17,878 nucleotides of DNA from Oscillospiraceae bacterium (GCA_900765125.1 CAAFQL010000082.1:1-17878); one strand, 5' to 3'. Numbered from the stretch's first letter, positions 1-7,755 are shown. The notes: generated by a model not told the origin, from the sequence alone. Translations and numbers: made by a program.

Positions 1-53
1 GCTCCCGGCTCATAACCGGTAGGTCCTGGGTTCGAATCCCCGATGGCCCACCA
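1..53 (+). tRNA. tRNA with CAU anticodon (Met or Ile2), 5' end cut off
   Basis: This is the 3' part of a tRNA; the D arm and 5' acceptor strand lie outside the window. The anticodon loop CTCATAA is at 9-15 with CAT at 11-13, the T loop TTCGAAT at 31-37, the 3' acceptor strand ATGGCCC at 43-49, and discriminator A plus an encoded CCA at 50-53. The anticodon stem lacks the three consecutive G-C pairs of an initiator tRNA, so it is not fMet. CAU elongator Met and CAU Ile2 (read as AUA after lysidine modification) cannot be told apart safely. G68 and G69 imply C4-G69 and C5-G68 pairs, a pattern associated with TilS substrates. One mismatch appears in the T stem and one at the base of the anticodon stem. 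Confidence 0.93.
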
Positions 54-64
54 TATACTTTTTT

Positions 65-89
65 AAGCCTGCTTTTTGCGGGCTTTTTT
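65..89 (+). terminator. Rho-independent terminator of the tRNA
   Basis: An 8 bp stem (65-72 with 78-85, one G-U pair) has a five-T loop and is followed by a T run to 89. It lies 11 bases after the tRNA CCA end. It leaves only about 45 bases before the next start codon, so the AraC gene promoter must overlap this region or the gene is read through from the tRNA. Confidence 0.85.
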
Positions 90-134
90 CTGTATATATA
101 CGTGGTTGGTGCAATATTTTTCAGGAGGCCGAAA

Positions 135-1166
135 ATGGAGAAAAATTACAATATAATACATCAAGGTCATGTTCAGTGTATTTTGGAGCTATTGGAAGAA
201 AGAGCGATGACTAAGGAGGAACTGATATTACAGATTCATTTGCCGACATCTCTATTGTCAGATACATTGAATGAGCTTTTGAAAAATGATTGGATATCTA
301 AAAAGGATAATTTCTATCATATTAATGTTGAAATGTTTGAAGATGCTGCGGCTTTTTTTTTAAGATTTTGCAGTAAGAAGTACAGTTATGAAAAAAAGGA
401 TGAACCCTATCGAATTGATATAAATCAAGCATTATGTGATCATTTTTTCAGAAATCGAGAATTAGAATTTCATTACGCTGCATTTGATCGAGAAATTTCA
501 TTTTACGAAAGTGTCTGTTCCGGCAATATAGAAACTGTTAAGACGCTGTTTACACGTCTTGGTGGTGAAGGGTTTGGAATATTGAGTAAAGATCCCCTAC
601 AGAGTTTAAAATATCATCTTGTCATATCCATTGCAATGATTACAAGATTTTGTATTAATGGAGGAATGCCCCACGAGGATGCGTATTCTTTAAGTGACGT
701 TTATATCATGAAAACGGATCGCTGCCGCAGTAGATCAGATATTAATAATTTGCATTACGAAATGACCATTGATTTCACAAAACGTATGCGTCAGATAAAA
801 AATGGTTTTGCGTATTCCAAGCCTATCATGCAAGCACTGGACTATATCAGCGACCATCTTCACAGCCGTATTTTTATAGAAGAGTTGGCAGAATATCTTT
901 CTTTAAGTGTTCCATATCTTTCAAGACTATTTAAATCTGAGCTGGGAATGCCTTTTAGTCAATATATTATAATTAAAAAAGTTGAAGCTGCTGCAAGTAT
1001 GCTTCAATTTTCAGATTATTCTGCCCTTGATATAAGTAACTATTTTGCATTTAGCTCCCATAGTTATTTTATAAAGGTGTTTAAAAATCACATCGGTATG
1101 ACGCCTAAAGAATATCGCAATAAGTATTATGCCATTGGTTGGATGAATAACAAAATTGCAAGATAA
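135..1166 (+). CDS. AraC-family transcriptional regulator with N-terminal winged-helix-like segment
   Basis: A 343-residue cytoplasmic DNA-binding regulator. The C-terminal part (about 230-332) is a clear AraC/XylS double helix-turn-helix: the first helix-turn-helix is near 248-268 (IEELAEYLSLSVPYLSRLFK) and the second near 297-318, ending in the typical GMTPKEYR. The middle (about 118-215) resembles the helical domain of many clostridial AraC regulators, with SGN near 129 and DAYSLSDVYI near 182-191. Residues 12-65 look like an extra winged helix-turn-helix (KEELILQIHLPTSLLSDTLN with a following wing), by eye only. I chose ATG 135 because AGGAGG at 123-128 sits 6 bases before it; an in-frame GTG at 102 has no such site. 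The gene directly precedes the GH16 gene on the same strand (125-base gap), suggesting it regulates it in response to sugars. The inducer is unknown. Base composition is more AT-rich than the downstream genes. Confidence 0.9.
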   Translation: MEKNYNIIHQGHVQCILELLEERAMTKEELILQIHLPTSLLSDTLNELLKNDWISKKDNFYHINVEMFEDAAAFFLRFCSKKYSYEKKDEPYRIDINQALCDHFFRNRELEFHYAAFDREISFYESVCSGNIETVKTLFTRLGGEGFGILSKDPLQSLKYHLVISIAMITRFCINGGMPHEDAYSLSDVYIMKTDRCRSRSDINNLHYEMTIDFTKRMRQIKNGFAYSKPIMQALDYISDHLHSRIFIEELAEYLSLSVPYLSRLFKSELGMPFSQYIIIKKVEAAASMLQFSDYSALDISNYFAFSSHSYFIKVFKNHIGMTPKEYRNKYYAIGWMNNKIAR

Positions 1167-1197
1167 GGTTAAGATTTTACTATTTTATATAAGAAAA

Positions 1198-1229
1198 TTG
1201 TATTACTTAAGGATATACTATGGTACAAT
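1198..1229 (+). promoter_or_regulatory. Probable activator-dependent promoter of the GH16 gene
   Basis: TACAAT at 1224-1229 is preceded by TGG at 1221-1223, giving an extended -10. No good -35 is found at 16-18 bases; the nearest match, TTGTAT at 1198-1203, is 20 bases away. A good -10 with a poor -35 fits a promoter needing an activator such as the adjacent AraC protein. The activator link is inference. Confidence 0.4.
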
Positions 1230-1291
1230 GAACATATGATAATCGTTAATTTATTCGACTTTTATATTCAATGGTTTAAACGGAGGCTATT

Positions 1292-2923
1292 ATGAAAAGG
1301 AACGGATTGAAAAAACTTATATCTATGACGTCAGCGATAATGATTGCTGGTACATCAGCAGTTGCAGCTGCGGCTCAGGGGTTGGCAGGTGATGTAAATC
1401 AAGATAATTCAGTAAATGTTGCCGATGCAAAAATATTGCAGGACTTCTTGCTGAACCGCATTGAAGGGTGCCCTGTTAATTCGGATGTTAATGGTGATGG
1501 TAAGGTTAATGTATTTGATTTATGTATGCTGAAACATAATATTCTTTTACAGGGCGACGTTATTCCGGATTACGGAACAGCGCCAAACCTCCCGTCGACA
1601 ATGTATGCGAATTTTAGAGAGGGCACTGCACCTGAATTTATTGCATCTGACGGTTGGACAAATGGAAATCCTTTTGATTGTGGCTGGACAGCTAATAATG
1701 CAGTAGTTGATAACGGCTATCTAAGCCTGTCAATAGATGAGGATTCTACTGGAAAGTATAATTATACCGGCGGTGAGTATCGTACAACAAGTTTCTACCA
1801 CTATGGCTATTATGAAACTTCCATGCAGGCAATTAAGAATGATGGTGTCGTTTCTTCGTTCTTCACATATACAGGACCGTCTGATAATAATCCGTGGGAT
1901 GAGATAGATATTGAGATACTTGGTAAGGATACTACAAAGGTACAGTTTAACTATTACACAAACGGCGTAGGCAATCATGAGTATATGTATGACCTTGGAT
2001 TTGATGCTTCTGAAGGATTCCATACATATGGTTTTGACTGGCAGCCTGATTCAATTACATGGTATGTAGACGGCAAGGAAGTTTACAAAGCAACTTCAAA
2101 TATTCCGTCAACACCCGGCAGAATAATGATGAATGTATGGCCTGGAATAGGCGTAGATTCATGGCTTAAGGCTTTTGATGGTACTACTCCTCTTACTGCT
2201 CGTTATCAGTGGGTAACTTATAATGATAATACAACTTTCAATTCTGACATAAAAGATTACGGCACACCGATGAATGAAAATGCATCAGCAATAGCAGATT
2301 TCCGCAAGGGAACAACGCCGCTTTTCTTTGCATCTGACGGTTGGACAAATGGCAATCCTTTTGACTGTGGATGGACAGCTAATAATACAGCAGTTGATAA
2401 TGGGTATCTAAGTCTGTCCATAGATAAGGATTCTACCGGAAAGTATAATTATACCGGCGGTGAGTACAGAACAGCTGATCATTACAGTTATGGCTATTAT
2501 GAAACTTCCATGCAGGCAATTAAGAATGATGGTGTCGTTTCTTCGTTCTTCACATATACAGGACCGTCTGAGGATAATCCGTGGGACGAGATAGACATTG
2601 AGATACTTGGTAAGGATACTACAAAGGTACAGTTTAACTATTACACAAACGGCGTAGGCAATCATGAATATATGTATGACCTTGGATTTGATGCTTCTGA
2701 AGGATTCCATACATATGGTTTTGACTGGCAGCCTGATTCTATTACATGGTATGTAGACGGTAAGGAAGTTTACAAGGCAACTTCAAATATTCCGTCAACA
2801 CCCGGTAGAATAATGATGAATGTATGGCCTGGAACAGGCGTAGATTCATGGCTTAAGGCTTTTGATGGTACTACTCCTCTTACTGCTCGTTATCAGTGGG
2901 TAACTTATCAGAAAAATAAATAA
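1292..2923 (+). CDS. Secreted dockerin protein with two tandem GH16 beta-glucanase (lichenase-like) domains
   Basis: A 543-residue exported enzyme expected to cleave beta-1,3-1,4-glucan (possibly beta-1,3-glucan) as a cellulosome component. Residues 1-28 are a signal peptide (KR, hydrophobic core, AVAAAA). Residues 31-89 form a type I dockerin with two calcium loops, DVNQDNSVNVAD (34-45) and DVNGDGKVNVFD (65-76). GH16 domain 1 spans about 103-311 and domain 2 about 332-543. Both carry the lichenase active site DEIDIE: E204 (nucleophile) and E208 (acid/base), and E433 and E437, so both copies look active. Many lichenases have one catalytic domain and a C-terminal dockerin; here the dockerin is N-terminal and the catalytic domain doubled. 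ATG 1292 has GGAGG (1282-1286) 5 bases upstream. It follows the AraC gene and ends in its own terminator. Licheninase is the likeliest specificity by the compact DEIDIE form; laminarinase is the alternative. Confidence 0.93.
   Translation: MKRNGLKKLISMTSAIMIAGTSAVAAAAQGLAGDVNQDNSVNVADAKILQDFLLNRIEGCPVNSDVNGDGKVNVFDLCMLKHNILLQGDVIPDYGTAPNLPSTMYANFREGTAPEFIASDGWTNGNPFDCGWTANNAVVDNGYLSLSIDEDSTGKYNYTGGEYRTTSFYHYGYYETSMQAIKNDGVVSSFFTYTGPSDNNPWDEIDIEILGKDTTKVQFNYYTNGVGNHEYMYDLGFDASEGFHTYGFDWQPDSITWYVDGKEVYKATSNIPSTPGRIMMNVWPGIGVDSWLKAFDGTTPLTARYQWVTYNDNTTFNSDIKDYGTPMNENASAIADFRKGTTPLFFASDGWTNGNPFDCGWTANNTAVDNGYLSLSIDKDSTGKYNYTGGEYRTADHYSYGYYETSMQAIKNDGVVSSFFTYTGPSEDNPWDEIDIEILGKDTTKVQFNYYTNGVGNHEYMYDLGFDASEGFHTYGFDWQPDSITWYVDGKEVYKATSNIPSTPGRIMMNVWPGTGVDSWLKAFDGTTPLTARYQWVTYQKNK
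1607..2221 (+). repeat. Intragenic tandem duplication, copy 1 (GH16 domain 1)
   Basis: 615 bases coding residues 106-310 recur in frame, without indels, exactly 687 bases downstream. By eye about 190 of 205 residues match. Changes cluster at the first 15 residues and at residues 164-171 (TTSFYHY here); long stretches are identical at the DNA level, for example most of 1816-1891. Confidence 0.95.
2294..2908 (+). repeat. Intragenic tandem duplication, copy 2 (GH16 domain 2)
   Basis: The second copy codes residues 335-539 and ends five codons before the stop. Compared with copy 1 it has TADHYSY instead of TTSFYHY and SED instead of SDN just before the active site. A 24-residue linker (311-334) separates the copies. 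Confidence 0.95.
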
Positions 2924-2973
2924 AATAAACAACTAAAGTAGTCATTATAAGATGACAATTTCTCCCAAGAATT

Positions 2974-3012
2974 CGGCAAAGTAGAATTTTCTGCTTTGCC
3001 GTTTCCTTTATT
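2974..3012 (+). terminator. Rho-independent terminator of the GH16 gene
   Basis: CGGCAAAG at 2974-2981 pairs perfectly with CTTTGCCG at 2994-3001, and the stem can extend inwards through TAGA/TCTG. A T-rich run (tttcctttatt) follows. It is 50 bases after the GH16 stop codon. Confidence 0.75.
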
Positions 3013-3081
3013 CAGTGGTAATTTTTGATCATTGTTCTTTATTCAATTAAAAAAATATTTTTGAAAATTTATAATACATAC

Positions 3082-3110
3082 TTGAACTCCATTTGGTTTT
3101 ATGATATACT
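3082..3110 (+). promoter_or_regulatory. Sigma-A promoter of the Na+/phosphate symporter gene
   Basis: TTGAAC (3082-3087) and TATACT (3105-3110) are separated by 17 bases. This would start transcription near 3117, about 148 bases before the start codon. Confidence 0.7.
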
Positions 3111-3116
3111 TATTTT

Positions 3117-3264
3117 AATTGAGCGTTTCAAAAAAGTGAAATGTGAACTTTTTGTTGCGCTTATAGAATTTAAGTTAATATTAAAAACTGTCTGTTAGAA
3201 TTACAAAATAACAGCGATCATCCCGGCGCAATAATTTTTTTCTTACGGAAGGAGAAACTATCAA
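3117..3264 (+). other. Long 5' leader of the symporter gene
   Basis: About 148 bases of untranslated leader. TTTCA (3126-3130) can pair with TGAAA (3137-3141) inside AGCG (3122-3125) pairing with CGCT (3158-3161). No known riboswitch is recognisable. GGAAGGAGA (3247-3255) is the ribosome binding site for ATG 3265. No clear Pho box was found. Confidence 0.4.
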
Positions 3265-5022
3265 ATGGATATCTTCTCAATTATTACACTTCTGGGCGGA
3301 CTTGCTTTCTTTCTCTATGGAATGAAGGTAATGTCTGATGGTCTGGAAAAATCCGCAAATGGCAAACTTACAGCGAACTTGAATAAGATCACTAAGAATC
3401 GTTATTTTGCAATGCTTTTTGGTGCAGGAATGACGGTCGCTGTACAATCTTCTTCAGCAGTCACAGTTATGTTGGTGGGTCTTGTAAACTCCGGACTTCT
3501 GGAGTTTGGACAAACTATCGGCGTACTTATGGGATCTAATGTAGGTACTACCCTGACCGCATGGATACTTAGCTTAGCTGGTATTGATAGTGATGTTATC
3601 TGGTTAAATCTTCTTAAACCGAAGAATTTTGCACCGCTTTTTGCTCTTGCAGGAATCGTAATGACGATGATAAGCAAGAAAGAGAAGTTCAAGAGCCTTG
3701 GAAATGTCCTTATAGGCTTTGCTATACTCATGTTTGGTATGGAACTTATGTCAAGCTCTATGGAACCTCTTGCAGATATGCCGGAATTTAAGAATTTGCT
3801 TACTGCTTTCTCAAATCCAGTACTTGCAGTTATTATCGGTGCTGTTTTTACAGGTATTATACAGAGTTCGGCGGCATCTGTTGCGATTTTGCAGGCACTG
3901 TCCCTTTCCGGTGGTGTTACTTATGGTATGGCTATTCCGATCATTATGGGTCAGAATATTGGTACTTGCGTTACAGCGATTATTTCCAGTATCGGTGTAA
4001 GCCGCAATGCAAAAAAAGTTGCTGTAGTTCATCTTTCATTTAATATTATAGGAACGCTTATATGTCTTATTCCGTTCTGCATTGGTGACGCTATTTTTGA
4101 TTGGGCATTTACAGATTTTGATATATCTCCTATTATGATAGCCATCGTTCACAGTATATTCAATATACTTACAACAGCAATACTTCTGCCTTTTGCAAAG
4201 TATCTGGAAAAGATTGCTAACTTTGTTATACGTGATAAGGATATTGACAATGGCCGCAAGGTTATTCTTGATGAACGTACGCTTTCCGTTCCGTCTATTG
4301 CTGTAAATAAAGCTTTTGACGTTACGGCAAATATGTGCGATTTGGCTGAGGAAGCATTTTTAAAAGGAATAGGTCTGATGAAAAATTATTCTGAGGACGG
4401 TGCAGAGAAAATTGATGAGATCGAAAAGCAGCTTGATACGCTTCAAGACGTACTCGGCACATATATGATGAAGCTTTCAAAGCTGAATGTTTCGGATGAT
4501 GATGCAAATAGGATAGTCAAGATCCTGCACACAATTGACGACTTTGAACGTATTGGCGATCATGCTGTAAGCATTACAAAGACAGGAAAAGAACTTTACG
4601 ATAAAAAGACTTCATTTTCTTCTGAGGCTAATCAGGAGCTTAAAGTAATCTCGGAAGCTGTAACGGAAATACTGAGAATCACATCAGAAAGTTTTAAAAC
4701 GAGCGATATAGAGCTTGCAGGTTCTGTAGAACCTCTTAATAAGGTTATCAATAATCTTATAATGACAGCAAAGCGCAAACATATTATACGGTTGCAGCAC
4801 GGCTTATGTACAAAAGAACTTGGATTTGCACTTAGTGATGCACTTACAAGCCTTGAACGTGCGGCAGGTCACTGTTCAAATGTTGCAGTAGCTGTAATTG
4901 AAGCTCAGAATGGTACGCTTGACACCCACGAATACCTTCATTATGTAAAGCATAAGAATAATGAAAGCTTTATGGAAAAGTATGATGAGTATCTTGAAAG
5001 ATTCTCTTTGGACATGAACTAA
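3265..5022 (+). CDS. Na+/phosphate symporter family protein with C-terminal PhoU-like domain
   Basis: A 585-residue inner-membrane protein of the NptA/YjbB type (Na/Pi cotransporter II repeats), expected to move inorganic phosphate with sodium. The two inverted-repeat signature pairs are visible: QSSSAVT (61-67) with GSNVGTT (90-96), and IQSSAAS (199-205) with GQNIGTC (229-235). About eight hydrophobic segments lie between 1 and 315. Residues 345-545 form a helical PhoU-like region with the repeats DDFERIGDHAVSI (425-437) and LERAAGHCSNVA (530-541), a domain linked to metal binding and phosphate sensing. Length and domain order match the long bacterial form. It has its own promoter and terminator and no pst or phoU genes beside it, so it is a stand-alone unit. 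Direction of transport (uptake versus export, as proposed for YjbB) cannot be told from sequence. Confidence 0.93.
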   Translation: MDIFSIITLLGGLAFFLYGMKVMSDGLEKSANGKLTANLNKITKNRYFAMLFGAGMTVAVQSSSAVTVMLVGLVNSGLLEFGQTIGVLMGSNVGTTLTAWILSLAGIDSDVIWLNLLKPKNFAPLFALAGIVMTMISKKEKFKSLGNVLIGFAILMFGMELMSSSMEPLADMPEFKNLLTAFSNPVLAVIIGAVFTGIIQSSAASVAILQALSLSGGVTYGMAIPIIMGQNIGTCVTAIISSIGVSRNAKKVAVVHLSFNIIGTLICLIPFCIGDAIFDWAFTDFDISPIMIAIVHSIFNILTTAILLPFAKYLEKIANFVIRDKDIDNGRKVILDERTLSVPSIAVNKAFDVTANMCDLAEEAFLKGIGLMKNYSEDGAEKIDEIEKQLDTLQDVLGTYMMKLSKLNVSDDDANRIVKILHTIDDFERIGDHAVSITKTGKELYDKKTSFSSEANQELKVISEAVTEILRITSESFKTSDIELAGSVEPLNKVINNLIMTAKRKHIIRLQHGLCTKELGFALSDALTSLERAAGHCSNVAVAVIEAQNGTLDTHEYLHYVKHKNNESFMEKYDEYLERFSLDMN

Positions 5023-5037
5023 TAAATAATGATATCA

Positions 5038-5071
5038 GGTTGCTGCGGTTTATTTCCGCAGCAGCCTTTTT
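5038..5071 (+). terminator. Rho-independent terminator of the symporter gene
   Basis: An 11 bp stem (5038-5048 with 5056-5066, one G-U pair), very GC-rich, with a 7-base loop and a following TTTTT. It starts 16 bases after the stop codon. Confidence 0.9.
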
Positions 5072-5160
5072 GCATTTTGCTGCTGTAAAGTATTATTATT
5101 CAATATTTACAAATAATTCCGATTCATATTGTGTAACCTATAGATTTACCGGTAACTCTG

Positions 5161-5190
5161 TTGATTACATTTTATCTTGTGTGTTATAAT
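5161..5190 (+). promoter_or_regulatory. Sigma-A promoter of the GH3 gene
   Basis: TTGATT (5161-5166), an 18-base spacer and consensus TATAAT (5185-5190), with TGT at 5182-5184 giving an extended -10. Transcription would start near 5197, about 100 bases upstream of the start codon. Confidence 0.75.
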
Positions 5191-5296
5191 TACTATATGA
5201 ATATGCTTTTTTAATTATAAATGCTTTAGGTATCACTGCATAATTCTGATACATGGATAGAGCAATGTTATTTTGAATTGATAGGAGCTGTTTAAA

Positions 5297-7576
5297 ATGA
5301 ATATTAAGGAAATAATTTCAAATCTTACTCTTGAAGAAAAGGCAGGACTTTGCTCAGGCGGGGACTTCTGGCATACAAAGGCTGTGAAAAGACTTGGCAT
5401 TCCCGCTGTAATGGTCAGCGACGGACCTCACGGTCTCCGTAAGCAGGAAGAAGTTGACGATAACCTTGGTATAAATGAGAGTATCAAGGCAGTATGCTTT
5501 CCAGCCGGATGTGCCACTGCATCTTCATTCGACAGGGAACTTGTCTATGAAATGGGAGCAGCGCTTGGAAACGAATGTCAGGCTGAAAAAGTAGACATTC
5601 TTCTTGGACCTGCTGTGAATATAAAGCGTTCACCCCTATGCGGACGTAACTTTGAATATTATTCAGAAGACCCGATAGTTGCAAGTGAAATTGCAGCTGC
5701 TTTTATAAATGGCGTTCAAAGCAAAAGCGTAGGCACAAGCATCAAGCACTTCTACGCAAACAATCAGGAACACCGCAGAATGAGCAGCAGCAGTACACTA
5801 AATAAGAGAACTGCAAGGGAAATATATCTTGCGGCTTTTGAAAAGGCTGTGTGTGTGGCAAAACCGTGGACAGTAATGTGTGCGTATAACAGAATAAATG
5901 GCACGTATGCAGCGGACAACAAAGAAGCTCTTACTGGTATTCTCAGGGGAGAATGGGGCTTTGACGGCTTTGTAATGAGTGACTGGGGAGCAGTAAGTGA
6001 TAGATGTACGTCTCTTGAAGCAGGTACAGATCTTGAAATGCCCTCAAGTTTTGGTTTCCGAGATGCTGAGATAGTTTCTGCTGTAAAGGATGGAAGACTT
6101 TCCGAGGATATTCTTGATACTGCTGTAGCAAGAATCCTAACGATTGTAGATCGCTGTATAAACGGACGTGATGAAAACGCTGTGTTTGATCGTAATGCCG
6201 ATCATGAACTTGCAAGAAAAATCGCTTCAGAATGTATGGTACTTCTAAAAAATGATGATAATGTACTCCCGCTTTCCGAAAATTCTAAAGTTGCATTTAT
6301 AGGTGCTTTTGCCGAAAATCCACGTTTTCAGGGCGGTGGCAGTTCTCATATAAATGCGTGCAGGGTGGAGTCTGCCTTAGATCGTGTCAGGTCGAATGGT
6401 ATGAATGTACTATATGCAAAAGGCTATGAGCCGGAGGAAAATGCACCCAACGAAAAACTTATATCAGAAGCCGTAAATCTTGCTGAAAATTCAGATAAAG
6501 TTGTAATATTTGCAGGACTTCCGGATTCCTTTGAATCAGAAGGATTTGACAGAAGTCATATGAGACTTCCTGATAGTCAGAATGCACTGATAGAAGCTGT
6601 TTTGAATGTAAACTCCAATGTGGTAGTAGTTCTTCACAATGGATCACCTGTTGAAATGCCGTGGGCTGGAAAAGTTAAGGGCATACTGGAGGCATATCTC
6701 TGTGGGCAGGCGGCAGGCGGTGCTGCGTCAGATATTCTCTTCGGCAAGGTGAACCCAAGCGGACATCTTGCGGAAACATTTCCTGTTAAACTGGAAGATA
6801 ATCCATCATACTTGTCATTTTTAGGTGAAGGTGATTTTGTTCAGTACAGTGAGGGTGTATTTGTAGGCTATCGTTACTACAGTACAAAGAAAATGCCTGT
6901 ATTATTTCCCTTTGGTCACGGCCTGAGTTACACGACATTTGAAATTTCAGATATAAGAACGGATAGTTCTTCATACAATGATAAGACATCTGTTAAGGTA
7001 AGTGTGAAAATTACAAATACAGGCAGCCGAAGCGGCAAGGAAGTATTGCAGATCTATGTTATTCCAGAAACAAAGAGTGAGTTTGTGATACGTCCGTCAA
7101 TGGAACTGAAAGCTTTTGAAAAGATCAGTCTTGATGCAGGAGAAAGCAAAACAGTAACATTTACTCTTGACAGACGTGCGTTTGCCTATTACGATGCAGA
7201 ATCAGAGGAATGGTGCGTTCCTACAGGTGATTATACTATAGCAGCAGGCAATTCTTCTGCAAATCTTACTGCTAAGCTTACTATTCACATTGACGGCAGA
7301 GAATTTATACCTTCGGATATAACTGCTGATACACTCTTTGGAGACATACTTCATATTGACGGCGTAATGGATGTAGTTAAGCCATATTTAAAGGTATTTG
7401 GTATTGACGACGGAAAATCGGATGATGGCGCAATGGGCAGTGGTACTGCGGAAATGATCGAAGCAATGATGCGTTATATGCCTATACGCAATATAATACC
7501 GTTTGGCGGAGGAGACGCAGGAACCATGGAGTGCAGAGAACTTGTAGAAAAGCTAAGAAATGTTTTGAAAATATAA
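5297..7576 (+). CDS. GH3 family beta-glucosidase, intracellular
   Basis: A 759-residue glycoside hydrolase family 3 enzyme, expected to release glucose from the non-reducing end of cello- and other beta-gluco-oligosaccharides. There is no signal peptide, so it acts on imported oligosaccharides. Domains in order: (beta/alpha)8 barrel about 1-290 with KHFYANNQEHRRM (150-162) and the nucleophile D229 in GFVMSDWGA; alpha/beta sandwich about 310-545 with ESEGFDR (413-419), whose glutamates (likely E415) are candidates for the acid/base; fibronectin III-like domain about 565-665 (KITNTG, GKEVLQIYV). A further 95 residues (665-759), including a glycine-rich stretch near 736-742, extend past the FnIII domain. 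The start ATG has TAGGAG (5282-5287) 9 bases upstream. The gene is monocistronic by its promoter; I see no convincing terminator downstream. Xylosidase or glucosylceramidase activity occurs in GH3, so the exact substrate is inferred. Confidence 0.93.
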   Translation: MNIKEIISNLTLEEKAGLCSGGDFWHTKAVKRLGIPAVMVSDGPHGLRKQEEVDDNLGINESIKAVCFPAGCATASSFDRELVYEMGAALGNECQAEKVDILLGPAVNIKRSPLCGRNFEYYSEDPIVASEIAAAFINGVQSKSVGTSIKHFYANNQEHRRMSSSSTLNKRTAREIYLAAFEKAVCVAKPWTVMCAYNRINGTYAADNKEALTGILRGEWGFDGFVMSDWGAVSDRCTSLEAGTDLEMPSSFGFRDAEIVSAVKDGRLSEDILDTAVARILTIVDRCINGRDENAVFDRNADHELARKIASECMVLLKNDDNVLPLSENSKVAFIGAFAENPRFQGGGSSHINACRVESALDRVRSNGMNVLYAKGYEPEENAPNEKLISEAVNLAENSDKVVIFAGLPDSFESEGFDRSHMRLPDSQNALIEAVLNVNSNVVVVLHNGSPVEMPWAGKVKGILEAYLCGQAAGGAASDILFGKVNPSGHLAETFPVKLEDNPSYLSFLGEGDFVQYSEGVFVGYRYYSTKKMPVLFPFGHGLSYTTFEISDIRTDSSSYNDKTSVKVSVKITNTGSRSGKEVLQIYVIPETKSEFVIRPSMELKAFEKISLDAGESKTVTFTLDRRAFAYYDAESEEWCVPTGDYTIAAGNSSANLTAKLTIHIDGREFIPSDITADTLFGDILHIDGVMDVVKPYLKVFGIDDGKSDDGAMGSGTAEMIEAMMRYMPIRNIIPFGGGDAGTMECRELVEKLRNVLKI

Positions 7577-7601
7577 TATACGAAAAACGAAAATGTTTAT
7601 T

Positions 7602-7636
7602 TTCAACATATTGTTGATATACTGTTGAATGTTGAA
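7602..7636 (+). promoter_or_regulatory. Cluster of TGTTGA repeats, possible operator
   Basis: TGTTGA occurs directly at 7612-7617, 7623-7628 and 7630-7635, and inverted (TCAACA) at 7603-7608. The outer copies form an 8 bp perfect inverted repeat, TTCAACAT (7602-7609) and ATGTTGAA (7629-7636). There is no T run, so it is a poor terminator. It lies 26 bases past the GH3 stop and about 90 bases before the next -35. The binding protein is unknown. Confidence 0.35.
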
Positions 7637-7693
7637 TATTAATGTTTGACAGCGTTCAGCATCTGAAGGAAAAATTCCGGTACTTTATAAACT

Positions 7694-7708
7694 AAAAGTA
7701 AAACTTTT
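7694..7708 (+). promoter_or_regulatory. Palindrome AAAAGT-AAA-ACTTTT upstream of the sugar transferase promoter
   Basis: A perfect 6+3+6 inverted repeat ending 18 bases before the -35 hexamer at 7727. The position suits an activator or repressor site, but AT-rich palindromes arise by chance. Confidence 0.25.
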
Positions 7709-7726
7709 GTAATATTATGCCACCGT

Positions 7727-7755
7727 TTGACAAAATATAAATTGTCTGATATAAT
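7727..7755 (+). promoter_or_regulatory. Full-consensus sigma-A promoter of the sugar transferase gene
   Basis: TTGACA (7727-7732), 17-base spacer, TATAAT (7750-7755), and an extended -10 TGA at 7747-7749. Every core element matches consensus. Transcription would start near 7762, giving a leader of about 71 bases. Confidence 0.85.

Noticed and set aside
102..134. GTG at 102 as start of the AraC gene
   Set aside because: No ribosome binding site precedes it, and AGGAGG at 123-128 is placed correctly for ATG 135.
1730..2710. Two similar antisense reading frames (97 and 100 codons) inside the GH16 gene
   Set aside because: Their similarity follows from the GH16 duplication on the other strand; no ribosome binding site or plausible protein character.
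3165..3200. TTAA-rich stretch in the symporter leader as a Pho box
   Set aside because: It lies downstream of the promoter and does not show the regular spaced TTAACA repeats expected.
7602..7636. TGTTGA cluster as a CRISPR remnant or terminator
   Set aside because: Units are only 6 bases with irregular short spacing, and no T run follows the inverted repeat.
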